From: DATGSF01 sp035302865
GTDB lineage: Bacteria > Bacteroidota > Bacteroidia > Chitinophagales > Chitinophagaceae
Direction: 5' to 3'
Assembly (NCBI GenBank): GCA_035302865.1
Contig: DATGSF010000056.1
Location: forward strand, 1-23,510
Length of the DNA: 23,510 bases
Position 1 is the stretch's first letter. Every line of letters begins with the position of its first letter. A program made the position numbers and the translations under genes. The notes under the pieces were generated by a model that was given only the letters and a program-made list of their open reading frames with translations, made no database searches and was not told the DNA's origin. Below, in pieces: positions 6,025 through 13,611 of the stretch.

Positions 6025-7944
6025 CTATTCTTCCTCTAAAAGGAGTAATTCCTCGAAAATTTCCTCATATTCTCCATTAAGCTGTTCTTGTTTTTTCTGC
6101 TTATTTTCTAATTGCATCAAAATATCATTAATTCTTTCCTCCTGATTATTCATTTGTGCATTAGATAAATCTGTATGTAAATCTTGAATACTGTTTTCTA
6201 AAATTTCTATATCTTTTTCTACTTTAACAAGCTTTTTTTGAAGTCTTTGTTTGTGCTTTCTAGCTTCTCTTTGTTCATGATAAGAACTTTCTTTTTTATC
6301 CTTGTTGTTCTTGGAATCTGAATTTATAAGTTCCGTTTTATTATTTTGTAATATTTTAGCCTCCATCCATTTCTCCCAATCGGTATAGGAACCCTGAAAG
6401 CTTTTTATTTCATAATCTTCTATATGCCAAAAGTTACGAGCAGTTTGGGATAAAAAATGTCTATCATGAGAAACAATAATATAAGTACCTTGATAATCAT
6501 TAAGAGCGCGAATAAGCATATCTATGGACAATAAATCTAAATGATTCGTGGGCTCATCCAGTAATAAGAAATTCGATTTTCCTGCTATAACCTTTGCTAA
6601 TGCTACGCGGCTTTTTTCTCCTCCAGATAAAATTTTTATTTTTTTATGTACATCATCTCCCGTGAATAAAAAACATCCTAATAATTGCCTCAATTCTAGT
6701 TCTGATTTCCCATTCCCATCTTGCAATAATTCTTCTATTATACTGTTTTCCATATTTAATACATCTACTTGATGCTGCGCAAACATGCCTAATATAACAT
6801 TGTGCCCACCGCTTCTTTCACCTTGATAATCTGTACTTTCTGCAATTATTTTTAATAATGTTGATTTTCCCATGCCATTAGCACCAATTAAAGCAATTTT
6901 GTCCCCGCGATTTATTTCTATATTTGCATTTTTAAATATGGTTTTATCAGGACCATAATCTTTACATAAGTCGCGAATACTACAAATCAGTTTTCCAGGT
7001 TCTTGAGCTACAGAAAATTGAAAATTAATATGTTGTACCTCTTCATCTAACTCTATTCTTTCTAATTTGTCTAATTTTTTAACTATGCTTTGTGCTTGTT
7101 TAGCTTTTGATGCTTTTGCTCTAAATCTTTCTACAAATCGTTCTTGTTGTGCAATATATTTTTGCTGATTTTCGTAATCTCTTTCTAGTTGTTCTGTTCT
7201 AAGCGCTTTTTCTTTCTCATAAAAAGTGTAATTCCCTGAATAAATATGTAAATCTTGTTGAAATACTTCTACAATTGAAGTAACCATTCTGTCTAAAAAA
7301 TACCTATCATGGGAAACTATTATGGCCGCTCCATGAAAATGAATTAAATACTTTTCCAACCATTCAATAGAGGGTAAATCTAAGTGGTTTGTAGGTTCGT
7401 CTAAAAGTAAAACATCGGGCTCCTGCAAAATTAATTGTGCTAATAAAACACGCATTCTCCAACCACCACTAAATGTATCAAAAGCTTTTTCTAAATCCTT
7501 GTTTGTGAAGCCCAAACCATGAAGAATTTCTGCTGATTTTGCATGCATCTTATAACCTCCATAGTTTTCAAAATTATGTAAAATATGACTGTATTCTATT
7601 GCTTCCTTTTCGGATAAATTTGTTTTCCCCTGAAAAGTTGCTAATTCTTTTTTTATTCTTTGCAAATTTTCAAATCCTAATTCAGCAACTTCTTGAATCG
7701 GTAAATGCGACTGATAACTCAATAAATCTTGATGGAAATACGCAATTTTAATTTCTTTTTGAATAATAATATTTCCAGATTGTGGTTTTAAATCACCATT
7801 AATTATTTTGAGTAAAGTTGACTTTCCAGTCCCATTATTTCCTATTAAGCCCACTCTTTCGTTTTTGCCAATTTGCCAATTTGCATTCTCTAAAATAACT
7901 TTACTACCATAATCAAAGGAAATATTTTGTAGCTGAATGAGCAT
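6025..7944 (-). CDS. ABC-F family ATPase, YheS/YdiF-like ribosome-associated translation factor
   Basis: The protein has 639 residues, two ABC ATPase domains and no membrane segments, which defines ABC-F. Domain 1 has Walker A GNNGTGKST (35-43), signature FSGG and Walker B LLLDEPTNHLD. Domain 2 has Walker A GANGMGKST (about 355), signature LSGGEKSR and again LLLDEPTNHLD. The interdomain linker is a charged helical hairpin with RFRAKASKAKQAQS, which is close to the YheS/YdiF linker. A C-terminal coiled coil (about 545-639) completes a length close to E. coli YheS. ABC-F proteins bind the ribosomal E site and affect tRNA positioning and stalled translation; some give antibiotic resistance, but nothing here points to that. 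It is divergently transcribed from the kinase at 8014. Subfamily assignment is from memory of motifs. Confidence 0.88.
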   Translation of the reverse strand: MLIQLQNISFDYGSKVILENANWQIGKNERVGLIGNNGTGKSTLLKIINGDLKPQSGNIIIQKEIKIAYFHQDLLSYQSHLPIQEVAELGFENLQRIKKELATFQGKTNLSEKEAIEYSHILHNFENYGGYKMHAKSAEILHGLGFTNKDLEKAFDTFSGGWRMRVLLAQLILQEPDVLLLDEPTNHLDLPSIEWLEKYLIHFHGAAIIVSHDRYFLDRMVTSIVEVFQQDLHIYSGNYTFYEKEKALRTEQLERDYENQQKYIAQQERFVERFRAKASKAKQAQSIVKKLDKLERIELDEEVQHINFQFSVAQEPGKLICSIRDLCKDYGPDKTIFKNANIEINRGDKIALIGANGMGKSTLLKIIAESTDYQGERSGGHNVILGMFAQHQVDVLNMENSIIEELLQDGNGKSELELRQLLGCFLFTGDDVHKKIKILSGGEKSRVALAKVIAGKSNFLLLDEPTNHLDLLSIDMLIRALNDYQGTYIIVSHDRHFLSQTARNFWHIEDYEIKSFQGSYTDWEKWMEAKILQNNKTELINSDSKNNKDKKESSYHEQREARKHKQRLQKKLVKVEKDIEILENSIQDLHTDLSNAQMNNQEERINDILMQLENKQKKQEQLNGEYEEIFEELLLLEEE

Positions 7945-7990
7945 AATATGCGAATTTTATTTTAAATTGATGTTTTTGGATTTTATCTTG

Positions 7991-7998
7991 CAAAAGTA
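7991..7998 (-). promoter_or_regulatory. -7 promoter element for the ABC-F gene
   Basis: The minus strand reads TACTTTTG, an exact TAnnTTTG match 46 bases before the ABC-F start codon, in the 69-base gap shared with the divergent kinase. On the plus strand the same gap holds TTTG at 7975-7978 and TATAATTTG at 8001-8009, a looser match for the kinase promoter. The two promoters therefore probably interleave. Confidence 0.35.
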
Positions 7999-8013
7999 AT
8001 TATAATTTGTAAA

Positions 8014-8652
8014 ATGAAAACTGATTTTAAACATATTGCTGTCTCAGGAAATATAGGGGTAGGAAAAACAACATTAACTGAAAAGCTAGCGAAGCATTTT
8101 AACTGGCAAGCTCAATATGAAAATGTTATTAATAATCCCTACTTAAATGATTTTTATAATGATATGCAAAGATGGGCATTTCATATACAAATATTTTTTT
8201 TAAATAATAGGCTGCAAAATCTTTTGGAAATTCGAAAAGGAGATCAGATTTTCATCCAAGATCGTACTATTTACGAAGATGCATATATTTTTGCCCTTAA
8301 TTTATACAATATGGGCCTAATGTCACAAAGAGATTATAATAATTATAATGCGGTTTTTTTAACCATTGAGCAATTTATAAACCCACCAGACTTAATTATT
8401 CATCTTGAAGCATCTACAGAAAAATTAGAACGTCAAATATTAAAAAGAGGTCGAAGTTTTGAACAGAATATCCGAACAGATTATTTAGAAAAATTAAATA
8501 ATCATTATAGTGAATGGATTCAAAATTATAATGCAGGACCCAAATTAATAATTAATTGTGAAGATTTAAATTTTGATGAAAATGAAGCGGATTTTCAAAT
8601 TGTTTTAGATAAAATTAAAACAGTTTTGTTTGGTAAAGAACAATTACTTTAA
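8014..8652 (+). CDS. Deoxynucleoside kinase (dNK/dGK-dAK family)
   Basis: This is a 212-residue cytoplasmic kinase that phosphorylates deoxynucleosides at the 5' position using NTPs, in nucleotide salvage. It has the P-loop GNIGVGKTT (12-20), Glu36 in the YENV context (catalytic Glu), the family hallmark DRTIYED (83-89, with Asp83-Arg84), and an Arg-rich lid KRGRSFE with a following RTDYLEKL helix. Length and motifs match bacterial deoxyadenosine/deoxyguanosine kinases; substrate choice cannot be read from sequence alone. It is divergent from the ABC-F gene and its last 9 bases overlap the 3' end of the convergent lipoprotein gene. Confidence 0.88.
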   Translation: MKTDFKHIAVSGNIGVGKTTLTEKLAKHFNWQAQYENVINNPYLNDFYNDMQRWAFHIQIFFLNNRLQNLLEIRKGDQIFIQDRTIYEDAYIFALNLYNMGLMSQRDYNNYNAVFLTIEQFINPPDLIIHLEASTEKLERQILKRGRSFEQNIRTDYLEKLNNHYSEWIQNYNAGPKLIINCEDLNFDENEADFQIVLDKIKTVLFGKEQLL

Positions 8653-9108
8653 ATTAAAGCTCTTTATTTGTTTGAATCTTAAATTGTTATTTACAAAATC
8701 AATTTTATATAAGACATGAAAAATTTCGTCTTGATCTATATATCCAATATGATATTCTTTTTCTTTAACTTCCTCTATTGATGGATTCGTATAGAGTTTT
8801 TCAGGAACAACTGGAATTTGTATTTTTCTTGTATTTGTCTCAAACATCCAATGGATTTTTAAATCAAAATTTCCATTCTCCAGGCTCTCTTCTCTTGCTA
8901 TTATACTTAATTCTAAATCAATTTCATTCAGATCAACTGGGATTTTACGTTTTATAGAAATAATCTCTTGACCTTTTTCCCAATTCGGAATCATTTCTGT
9001 AACTTGGCTTGATGAAGGATTCTGTAACTTATGATCTTGGTTTTCTTCTGAACATGAAAATATAAAAATTGAGAAAATTGTTACAAAGGTTAAAAAATAT
9101 TTACGCAT
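8644..9108 (-). CDS. Putative lipoprotein, function unknown
   Basis: The protein has 154 residues and a short lipoprotein signal with lipobox IFSC (Cys at residue 19), so a periplasmic, membrane-tethered protein is expected. The mature part is acidic at first and then shows strand-like segments; I recognise no named family. The start is fixed by the signal peptide. It is divergent from the LD-carboxypeptidase gene, with only 19 bases between the two start codons, and overlaps the kinase gene by 9 bases at the other end. A function in the envelope is only an inference from the signal. Confidence 0.7.
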   Translation of the reverse strand: MRKYFLTFVTIFSIFIFSCSEENQDHKLQNPSSSQVTEMIPNWEKGQEIISIKRKIPVDLNEIDLELSIIAREESLENGNFDLKIHWMFETNTRKIQIPVVPEKLYTNPSIEEVKEKEYHIGYIDQDEIFHVLYKIDFVNNNLRFKQIKSFNLK

Positions 9109-9127
9109 AAAAATAAAAATTGAAAGT

Positions 9128-10060
9128 ATGAAAAACTACCCCGAAACTTTAAAAGCTAATGATATAATTAGAATTGTTTGTCCTTCAGGTCATTTAAAAA
9201 GGGAATTTACGGAAAAATTAATAGAACTATTAGAAAAATGGGATTATAAGGTGCAATTGGGTAGTACTGTTGGCTTTGGAAACAGTTACTTTGCAGGAAC
9301 TGACGAAGAAAGAAAAAATGATTTGCAAATGGCATTAGATGATCCTAATGTGAAAGCAATTTTTATGGGAAGGGGAGGCTATGGAATGAGCAGAATTATT
9401 GATGAATTAGATTTTACGGAATTTATTAAACAACCAAAATGGATTGTAGGTTTTAGTGATATCACAATTTTATTAAATCATATCTATACCCATTTTCAAA
9501 TCCCATCAATACATGGACCAATGGCAAAACAATTTCATGATGCTTTTAACTTTTCAGCAAATAAGGCATTGTGGAATGTGAATAATATCTTTCAAAATAA
9601 TTGGAAAGAATATACTTTCGAAAATAATTCTGAATTTAATAAAAATGGATATACAGAAGCAGTATTAGTCGGCGGGAATTTGTCCTTAATTACGCATGCC
9701 ATTGGAACGGATTCAGCAATTGATTTTAAGGGAAAGATTTTGTTTATTGAAGAAGTGGGGGAGTACTTATATGCAATAGATAGAATGTTGATGCAGCTAT
9801 ATAGAGTTGGAGTTTTTCAAGAAATAGCAGGTTTGATTATAGGTGGTTTTACTGAACTTAAAGACACGGTGAGACCTTTTGGAATGGATATAAAAAATAT
9901 ATTAAACGCTTATGTTAAAAATGAAAACTATCCTGTATGTTTTGATTTTCCAGCAGGTCATGGCATGGTAAATTTTCCTTTAATAATTGGTGGTAATTAC
10001 TCCTTAAAAGTAGAAAGGAATAGTATGCATTTACAATTGATTGATAAGTCAATTTCTTAA
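9128..10060 (+). CDS. LD-carboxypeptidase (peptidase family S66)
   Basis: The protein has 310 residues and the full S66 domain. The nucleophile-elbow Ser110 lies in GFSDIT, the catalytic Glu in ILFIEEVGEY (E208/E209) and the catalytic His278 in PAGHG, giving the Ser-Glu-His triad of LdcA. These enzymes remove the terminal D-Ala from murein tetrapeptides in peptidoglycan recycling; related S66 members include the microcin-immunity protein MccF. The N-terminal block LKANDIIRIVCPSG corresponds to the usual start, so the ATG at 9128 is well placed. There is no signal peptide, which fits a cytoplasmic recycling enzyme. Confidence 0.88.
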   Translation: MKNYPETLKANDIIRIVCPSGHLKREFTEKLIELLEKWDYKVQLGSTVGFGNSYFAGTDEERKNDLQMALDDPNVKAIFMGRGGYGMSRIIDELDFTEFIKQPKWIVGFSDITILLNHIYTHFQIPSIHGPMAKQFHDAFNFSANKALWNVNNIFQNNWKEYTFENNSEFNKNGYTEAVLVGGNLSLITHAIGTDSAIDFKGKILFIEEVGEYLYAIDRMLMQLYRVGVFQEIAGLIIGGFTELKDTVRPFGMDIKNILNAYVKNENYPVCFDFPAGHGMVNFPLIIGGNYSLKVERNSMHLQLIDKSIS

Positions 10061-10135
10061 AAGTGCCGGAATGTAAATAATTTATTAAAGTACTATTTTC
10101 TAGATGTCGAAATTTTTTTTTTAATAAATTACCTC

Positions 10136-10143
10136 TATCTTTG
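10136..10143 (+). promoter_or_regulatory. -7 promoter element for the YceI-family gene
   Basis: TATCTTTG is an exact TAnnTTTG match 23 bases before the ATG at 10167. An A/T run replaces a clear -33 TTTG. Confidence 0.45.
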
Positions 10144-10166
10144 CTTTTTCAAAATATAAATTGGTT

Positions 10167-10841
10167 ATGAAGAAAATTACATTTCCTTTGATGGCAGCTG
10201 CTTTTTTATTTGCTGCTTCTTGTTCAAGTCCGAATACAGATTCGGCAGAAGTTTCTGATTCAGTCGAAGTGCAAGATGCTAATGAAGGTGAAATAGTTGC
10301 TTTGGATAATGAAGCAAGCACTGTTGAATGGATAGGTGAAAAAATTATTGGTAGTAAACATAATGGTACTATTAATATTAAATCAGGAGAATTTATCTTA
10401 CAAGAAAATAATCTTGTAGGTGGAAACTTTGTTATCGATATGCATTCTATTAATCCTGTTGACCAAGACGAAGAGGATAATGCTAAATTAAAAGCACATT
10501 TAAGTAGTGATGACTTCTTTAATGTTGAAGAATATCCTGAAGCTTATTTTTCCATTACTTCTGTACAAGCTCTAAATGAAGAGGAGGCTGCAGAATTAGA
10601 AATGAAAAATGCAACGCATAAAATAAGTGGCAATTTAAAAGTGCGTGATGTTGAAAAAAACATAACAATACCTGCTGCTATTACAATAACAGATTCGGAT
10701 GTTCAAGCTAACACTGTATTTAATATGATTAGAACTGACTTTAATGTTATGTTTGCTTCTGATGAAAATGATCCTAAGTTAAAGGATAATTTAATTAAAA
10801 AAGAAATTCATTTAGAAATTCATTTGGAAGCTAATAGATAA
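10167..10841 (+). CDS. YceI-family lipoprotein
   Basis: The protein has 224 residues from the ATG at 10167; a TTG two codons upstream is in frame but less likely. The lipoprotein signal ends LFAASC (Cys19). After an acidic linker (about 20-50) comes a YceI-like lipocalin-type barrel: STVEWIGEKIIGSKHNGTIN near residue 55, GGNFVIDMHSI, the block HLSSDDFFNVEEYPEAYF and the late strand IRTDFNV. YceI proteins bind isoprenoid-type lipids in the periplasm; the ligand here is unknown. It has its own -7 element and a good terminator, so it is a single-gene unit. Confidence 0.88.
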   Translation: MKKITFPLMAAAFLFAASCSSPNTDSAEVSDSVEVQDANEGEIVALDNEASTVEWIGEKIIGSKHNGTINIKSGEFILQENNLVGGNFVIDMHSINPVDQDEEDNAKLKAHLSSDDFFNVEEYPEAYFSITSVQALNEEEAAELEMKNATHKISGNLKVRDVEKNITIPAAITITDSDVQANTVFNMIRTDFNVMFASDENDPKLKDNLIKKEIHLEIHLEANR

Positions 10842-10862
10842 TCTAGCAATAATAGTATATTG

Positions 10863-10896
10863 AAGCCACCTGTTTTTTAAGGTGGCTTTATTTTTT
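10863..10896 (+). terminator. Intrinsic terminator after the YceI-family gene
   Basis: AAGCCACC (10863-10870) pairs perfectly with GGTGGCTT (10881-10888) across a 10-base loop, followed by a T-rich tail to 10896. It lies 21 bases after the stop. Confidence 0.85.
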
Positions 10897-10953
10897 AAAG
10901 ATGCATCTCTTGAAATAAATACTGTTTTAATCCTATTATAAAAGAGAATGTAT

Positions 10954-10961
10954 TATTTTTG
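10954..10961 (+). promoter_or_regulatory. -7 promoter element for the rfbG-kdsA unit
   Basis: TATTTTTG is an exact TAnnTTTG match 17 bases before the start codon. No clear -33 partner is seen. Confidence 0.35.
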
Positions 10962-10978
10962 AATAAATACTAATAAAA

Positions 10979-12031
10979 ATGAAAAATGCTTTAGAATTCT
11001 ATAAAGGTAAAAAAGTGCTCCTTACAGGCCATACAGGATTTAAGGGTGCTTGGATGCTGGTTTTGCTTAATCAGCTAGGAGCAGAAGTGTATGGAATAAG
11101 TTTGCCACCAGAAGAGAATTCTCTATATGAACAAATTAATGGAGAAAAACTTTGCAAAAGTGAAGCCTTTATTGATATAAGAGATAGAAGAGAAGTTATA
11201 AGACATTTGAATTTTTGGGAACCAGATATTATTATCCATATGGCAGCACAAGCAATTGTGCAAAAATCTTTTGAACAGGCATTATACACTTTTCAAGTTA
11301 ATGTAGAAGGTACTATTAATTTAATGGAAGCCATTCGAGTTTTGCAAAATAGCACTATAACTTTATGGATTACTACTGATAAAGTATATGAAAATCAAAA
11401 TAAAGGAATTCCCTTTAAAGAAACTGACCCTTTAGGTGGAAATGATCCTTACTCTGCAAGTAAAGCGGCAATGGAATTAGCTATAAAATCTTATAATTTT
11501 TCCTTTTTTAAATCTTCCCAACATAAAAACATTTGTTTGAGAGCAGGAAATGTTATCGGAGGTGGAGATGAGGCACCTTACAGATTAATGCCAGATATTA
11601 TAAAGGCATGGAAGACAGGGGAACAGTTAATAATAAGAAATCCTGAGTCTGTTAGACCTTGGCAACATGTTTTAGAGCCATTAACTGCTTATCTCTTACT
11701 TGGAGAGAAGTTAGGAAATGCAGAAATTTCCTTAGGTGAAGCATTTAATATTGGGCCTGATATGAGTGAAAATAAAAGTGTACGTGATGTTTTAAATATA
11801 GTGCAAAAAAGATGGCAGAATTTAGATTGGATAGATAAAAAGGAAGACAATACATTCGGTGAAGAAGCAAGAGTGCTAAGTCTAAATACTGATAAACTAG
11901 ACAAAACACTTCCCTCTAGAAGGAAATTGACTTATAAAGAAGCTATTGCTTGGACATTGGATTGGTATGAAAACGATAAAAGTCCCTTGGAGAAATGTTT
12001 AAAGCAAATTCAAGAATTTTTAAATAATTAA
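10979..12031 (+). CDS. rfbG: CDP-glucose 4,6-dehydratase
   Basis: This is a 350-residue extended short-chain dehydrogenase of the RfbG family, which converts CDP-D-glucose to CDP-4-dehydro-6-deoxyglucose, the precursor of dideoxyhexoses and related surface sugars. It has the NAD-binding TGHTGFKG (16-23), the active-site TTDK (132-135) and the YxxxK pair Tyr158/Lys162 in DPYSASK. The opening FYKGKKVLLTGHTGFKG and RPWQHVLEPL are characteristic of this family rather than of RmlB. The usual partner, glucose-1-phosphate cytidylyltransferase (rfbF), is not adjacent. kdsA follows after a single base, so the two form a tight operon for envelope polysaccharide synthesis. Confidence 0.88.
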   Translation: MKNALEFYKGKKVLLTGHTGFKGAWMLVLLNQLGAEVYGISLPPEENSLYEQINGEKLCKSEAFIDIRDRREVIRHLNFWEPDIIIHMAAQAIVQKSFEQALYTFQVNVEGTINLMEAIRVLQNSTITLWITTDKVYENQNKGIPFKETDPLGGNDPYSASKAAMELAIKSYNFSFFKSSQHKNICLRAGNVIGGGDEAPYRLMPDIIKAWKTGEQLIIRNPESVRPWQHVLEPLTAYLLLGEKLGNAEISLGEAFNIGPDMSENKSVRDVLNIVQKRWQNLDWIDKKEDNTFGEEARVLSLNTDKLDKTLPSRRKLTYKEAIAWTLDWYENDKSPLEKCLKQIQEFLNN

Positions 12032-12032
12032 T

Positions 12033-12863
12033 ATGCAATATAAAGCCTTAGAAGTTTTGTTCCCTGAAGTGGATAACTGGGAGAAAGAATTCTTTTTAAT
12101 AGCGGGACCTTGTGTAATTGAAGGAGAGCAAATAACTGTAGAGATAGCAAAAGAATTAAAACGGATTACTGAAAAGTTGGAAATCCCTTTTATTTTTAAA
12201 GCCTCCTATTTAAAGGCAAATAGAACGCGTTTGGATTCATTTACAGGTATAGGAGAAGAAGAAGGGTTAGAGATATTAAAAAAAATTAAGGATGATTTAA
12301 AAATCCCGGTTTTGACAGATATACACGATGCTATGGATGCATTTATAGTTGCTCCTTATGTAGATGTTTTACAAATACCTGCATTTTTAAGCAGGCAAAC
12401 GGATTTGTTAGTGTCTGCTGCAGAAACTGGAAAGGTTGTAAATATCAAAAAAGGTCAATTCTCTAGTCCTGAATCTATGAAGCATGCTGTGGATAAAGTT
12501 ATTCAAAGTGGTAATGAGCAAGTTTTATTAACAGATAGAGGAACATTTTTTGGCTATCAGGATTTAGTGGTGGATTTTAGGGGAATACCTAAGATGCAAG
12601 CCATTGGAGTACCTACAATTATGGATTGTACGCATTCTTTACAAGAACCCAATCAAAGTAGGGGAGTGACAGGAGGGCAACCTGAGATGATAGAAGCTAT
12701 AGCGCGAGCTGCAATTGCAGTTGGAGCTAATGGATTATTTATTGAAACGCATCCAGAACCAGCGAAGGCAAAATCTGATGGAGCAAACATGTTAGCTATA
12801 TATAAGATGGAATCTTTATTGTCGCGACTAAAGCAAATTAAGAGTGTAATAAATAATTTTTAA
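12033..12863 (+). CDS. kdsA: 3-deoxy-8-phosphooctulonate synthase (KDO-8-P synthase), metal-dependent type
   Basis: The protein has 276 residues and the DAHP/KDO8P synthase barrel. It condenses phosphoenolpyruvate with arabinose 5-phosphate to give KDO 8-phosphate for the LPS inner core. Key blocks are AGPCVIE, FKASYLKANRTR, QIPAFLSRQTDLL, NIKKGQFSSPE and FIETHPEPAKAKSDG. The metal ligands of the Aquifex enzyme (C11, H185, E222, D233) align exactly at one offset with Cys27, His201, Glu238 and Asp249, which marks the metal-dependent class. The E. coli type has Asn in place of the Cys. It starts one base after the rfbG stop. Confidence 0.92.
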   Translation: MQYKALEVLFPEVDNWEKEFFLIAGPCVIEGEQITVEIAKELKRITEKLEIPFIFKASYLKANRTRLDSFTGIGEEEGLEILKKIKDDLKIPVLTDIHDAMDAFIVAPYVDVLQIPAFLSRQTDLLVSAAETGKVVNIKKGQFSSPESMKHAVDKVIQSGNEQVLLTDRGTFFGYQDLVVDFRGIPKMQAIGVPTIMDCTHSLQEPNQSRGVTGGQPEMIEAIARAAIAVGANGLFIETHPEPAKAKSDGANMLAIYKMESLLSRLKQIKSVINNF

Positions 12864-12870
12864 AAAAAAG

Positions 12871-12889
12871 AAGCAAGAGCCTTGTTTTT
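12871..12889 (+). terminator. Weak intrinsic terminator after kdsA
   Basis: AAGCAAG (12871-12877) pairs with CTTGTTT (12881-12887), including one G-T wobble, around the loop AGC and followed by a short T run. It sits 7 bases after the kdsA stop. The stem is short and AT-rich, so strength is doubtful. Confidence 0.4.
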
Positions 12890-12910
12890 AAAAAAACCTT
12901 CTTATATTTG
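12882..12910 (+). promoter_or_regulatory. Possible upstream promoter of the tRNA-tuf operon
   Basis: TTG at 12882-12884 is followed after 18 bases by TATATTTG at 12903-12910, an exact TAnnTTTG. It lies about 120 bases upstream of the stronger promoter at 13000-13031 and would give a long leader before the first tRNA. Its -33 half lies inside the weak terminator stem. Confidence 0.4.
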
Positions 12911-12999
12911 CATCAGTAAAAGTGAGAGTGGTTTAGTTCTTTTTTTATTTAAGTAAGATTTTTATCGAAAAGAAAAAAATCAAAAAAATATAAAAAAGA

Positions 13000-13031
13000 T
13001 TTGGTGGATTGAAAATGCTTTTATATCTTTG
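13000..13031 (+). promoter_or_regulatory. Main promoter of the tRNA-tuf operon
   Basis: TTTG at 13000-13003 and TATCTTTG at 13024-13031 are separated by 20 bases, a full match to the Bacteroidota -33/-7 consensus. The first tRNA starts 62 bases downstream. This is the best promoter in the window, as expected for stable RNA and EF-Tu. Confidence 0.72.
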
Positions 13032-13093
13032 CAATCCGAAACGCAAACTAAATAAGTAAAAGTTTCAAGTTCATTGAATAGATTTTATAATAA

Positions 13094-13166
13094 GCCACTT
13101 TAGCTCAGCTGGTAGAGCAACTGATTTGTAATCAGTAGGTCGCTGGTTCGACTCCGGCAAGTGGCT
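13094..13166 (+). tRNA. tRNA-Thr (anticodon TGT)
   Basis: The 73-base cloverleaf has acceptor GCCACTT pairing with AAGTGGC, discriminator T, and D-arm block TAGCTCAGCTGGTAGAGC. The anticodon stem ACTGA/TCAGT surrounds the loop TTTGTAA with TGT at 13127-13129. The T-arm has loop TTCGACT. The 3' CCA is not encoded. It reads ACA and other ACN codons and is the first RNA of the tuf operon. Confidence 0.95.
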
Positions 13167-13178
13167 CGTTGGATAAAT

Positions 13179-13261
13179 GGGTAGATGGCCGAGTGGTTAA
13201 AGGCGGCAGACTGTAAATCTGCTCTCTTCGGAGTACGTAGGTTCAAATCCTACTCTGCCCA
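13179..13261 (+). tRNA. tRNA-Tyr (anticodon GTA)
   Basis: This is an 83-base class II tRNA with a long variable arm. Acceptor GGGTAGA pairs with TCTGCCC (one T-G pair), discriminator A. The anticodon stem GCAGA/TCTGC surrounds the loop CTGTAAA with GTA at 13213-13215, and the T-loop is TTCAAAT. CCA is not encoded. It lies 12 bases after tRNA-Thr(TGT). Confidence 0.95.
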
Positions 13262-13293
13262 CTATTTTACAACAAGATATTGATGAATAATAA

Positions 13294-13366
13294 GCGGAAG
13301 TAGCTCAGTTGGTAGAGCGTCAGCCTTACAAGCTGAATGTCGCGAGTTCGACCCTCGTCTTCCGCT
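13294..13366 (+). tRNA. tRNA with Val anticodon (TAC) in a tRNA-Gly-like body
   Basis: The 73-base cloverleaf has acceptor GCGGAAG pairing with CTTCCGC and discriminator T. The anticodon stem TCAGC/GCTGA surrounds the loop CTTACAA with TAC at 13327-13329, so by anticodon it reads GUA and related Val codons. The body is odd for Val: G1-C72, C2-G71, U73, the block GTAGCTCAGTTGGTAGAGC and the T-stem GCGAG/CTCGT all resemble bacterial tRNA-Gly. In E. coli and, from memory, in Bacteroidota, the third tRNA of the tuf operon is tRNA-Gly(TCC). A single C-to-A change at anticodon position 35 would turn TCC into TAC. That the gene is a tRNA is certain; its amino-acid identity is open. Confidence 0.9.
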
Positions 13367-13442
13367 CTTGGAAAAACAGGATTTTTAGGAAATTGCCTTA
13401 GTGTTAATTTTTAATTAATAACACTCTTTGGTGGTTTTTTAT

Positions 13443-13514
<72 letters not shown>

Positions 13515-13611
13515 CTTTTTGATTGAGGGCTTTCGAGAAGAAAAAACTATTAGTTTTTCAAGATTTTTACAATCAATAAATTTAATTTCATTCTTTTAAA
13601 AAGAAATAACA

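Noticed and set aside
6025..7944. ABC-F gene as an antibiotic-resistance determinant
   Set aside because: The linker and C-terminal coiled coil fit the housekeeping YheS/YdiF type, and nothing in the context suggests resistance.
10161..10166. TTG start for the YceI-family lipoprotein
   Set aside because: The ATG two codons later gives a normal MKK lipoprotein signal; the TTG adds nothing.
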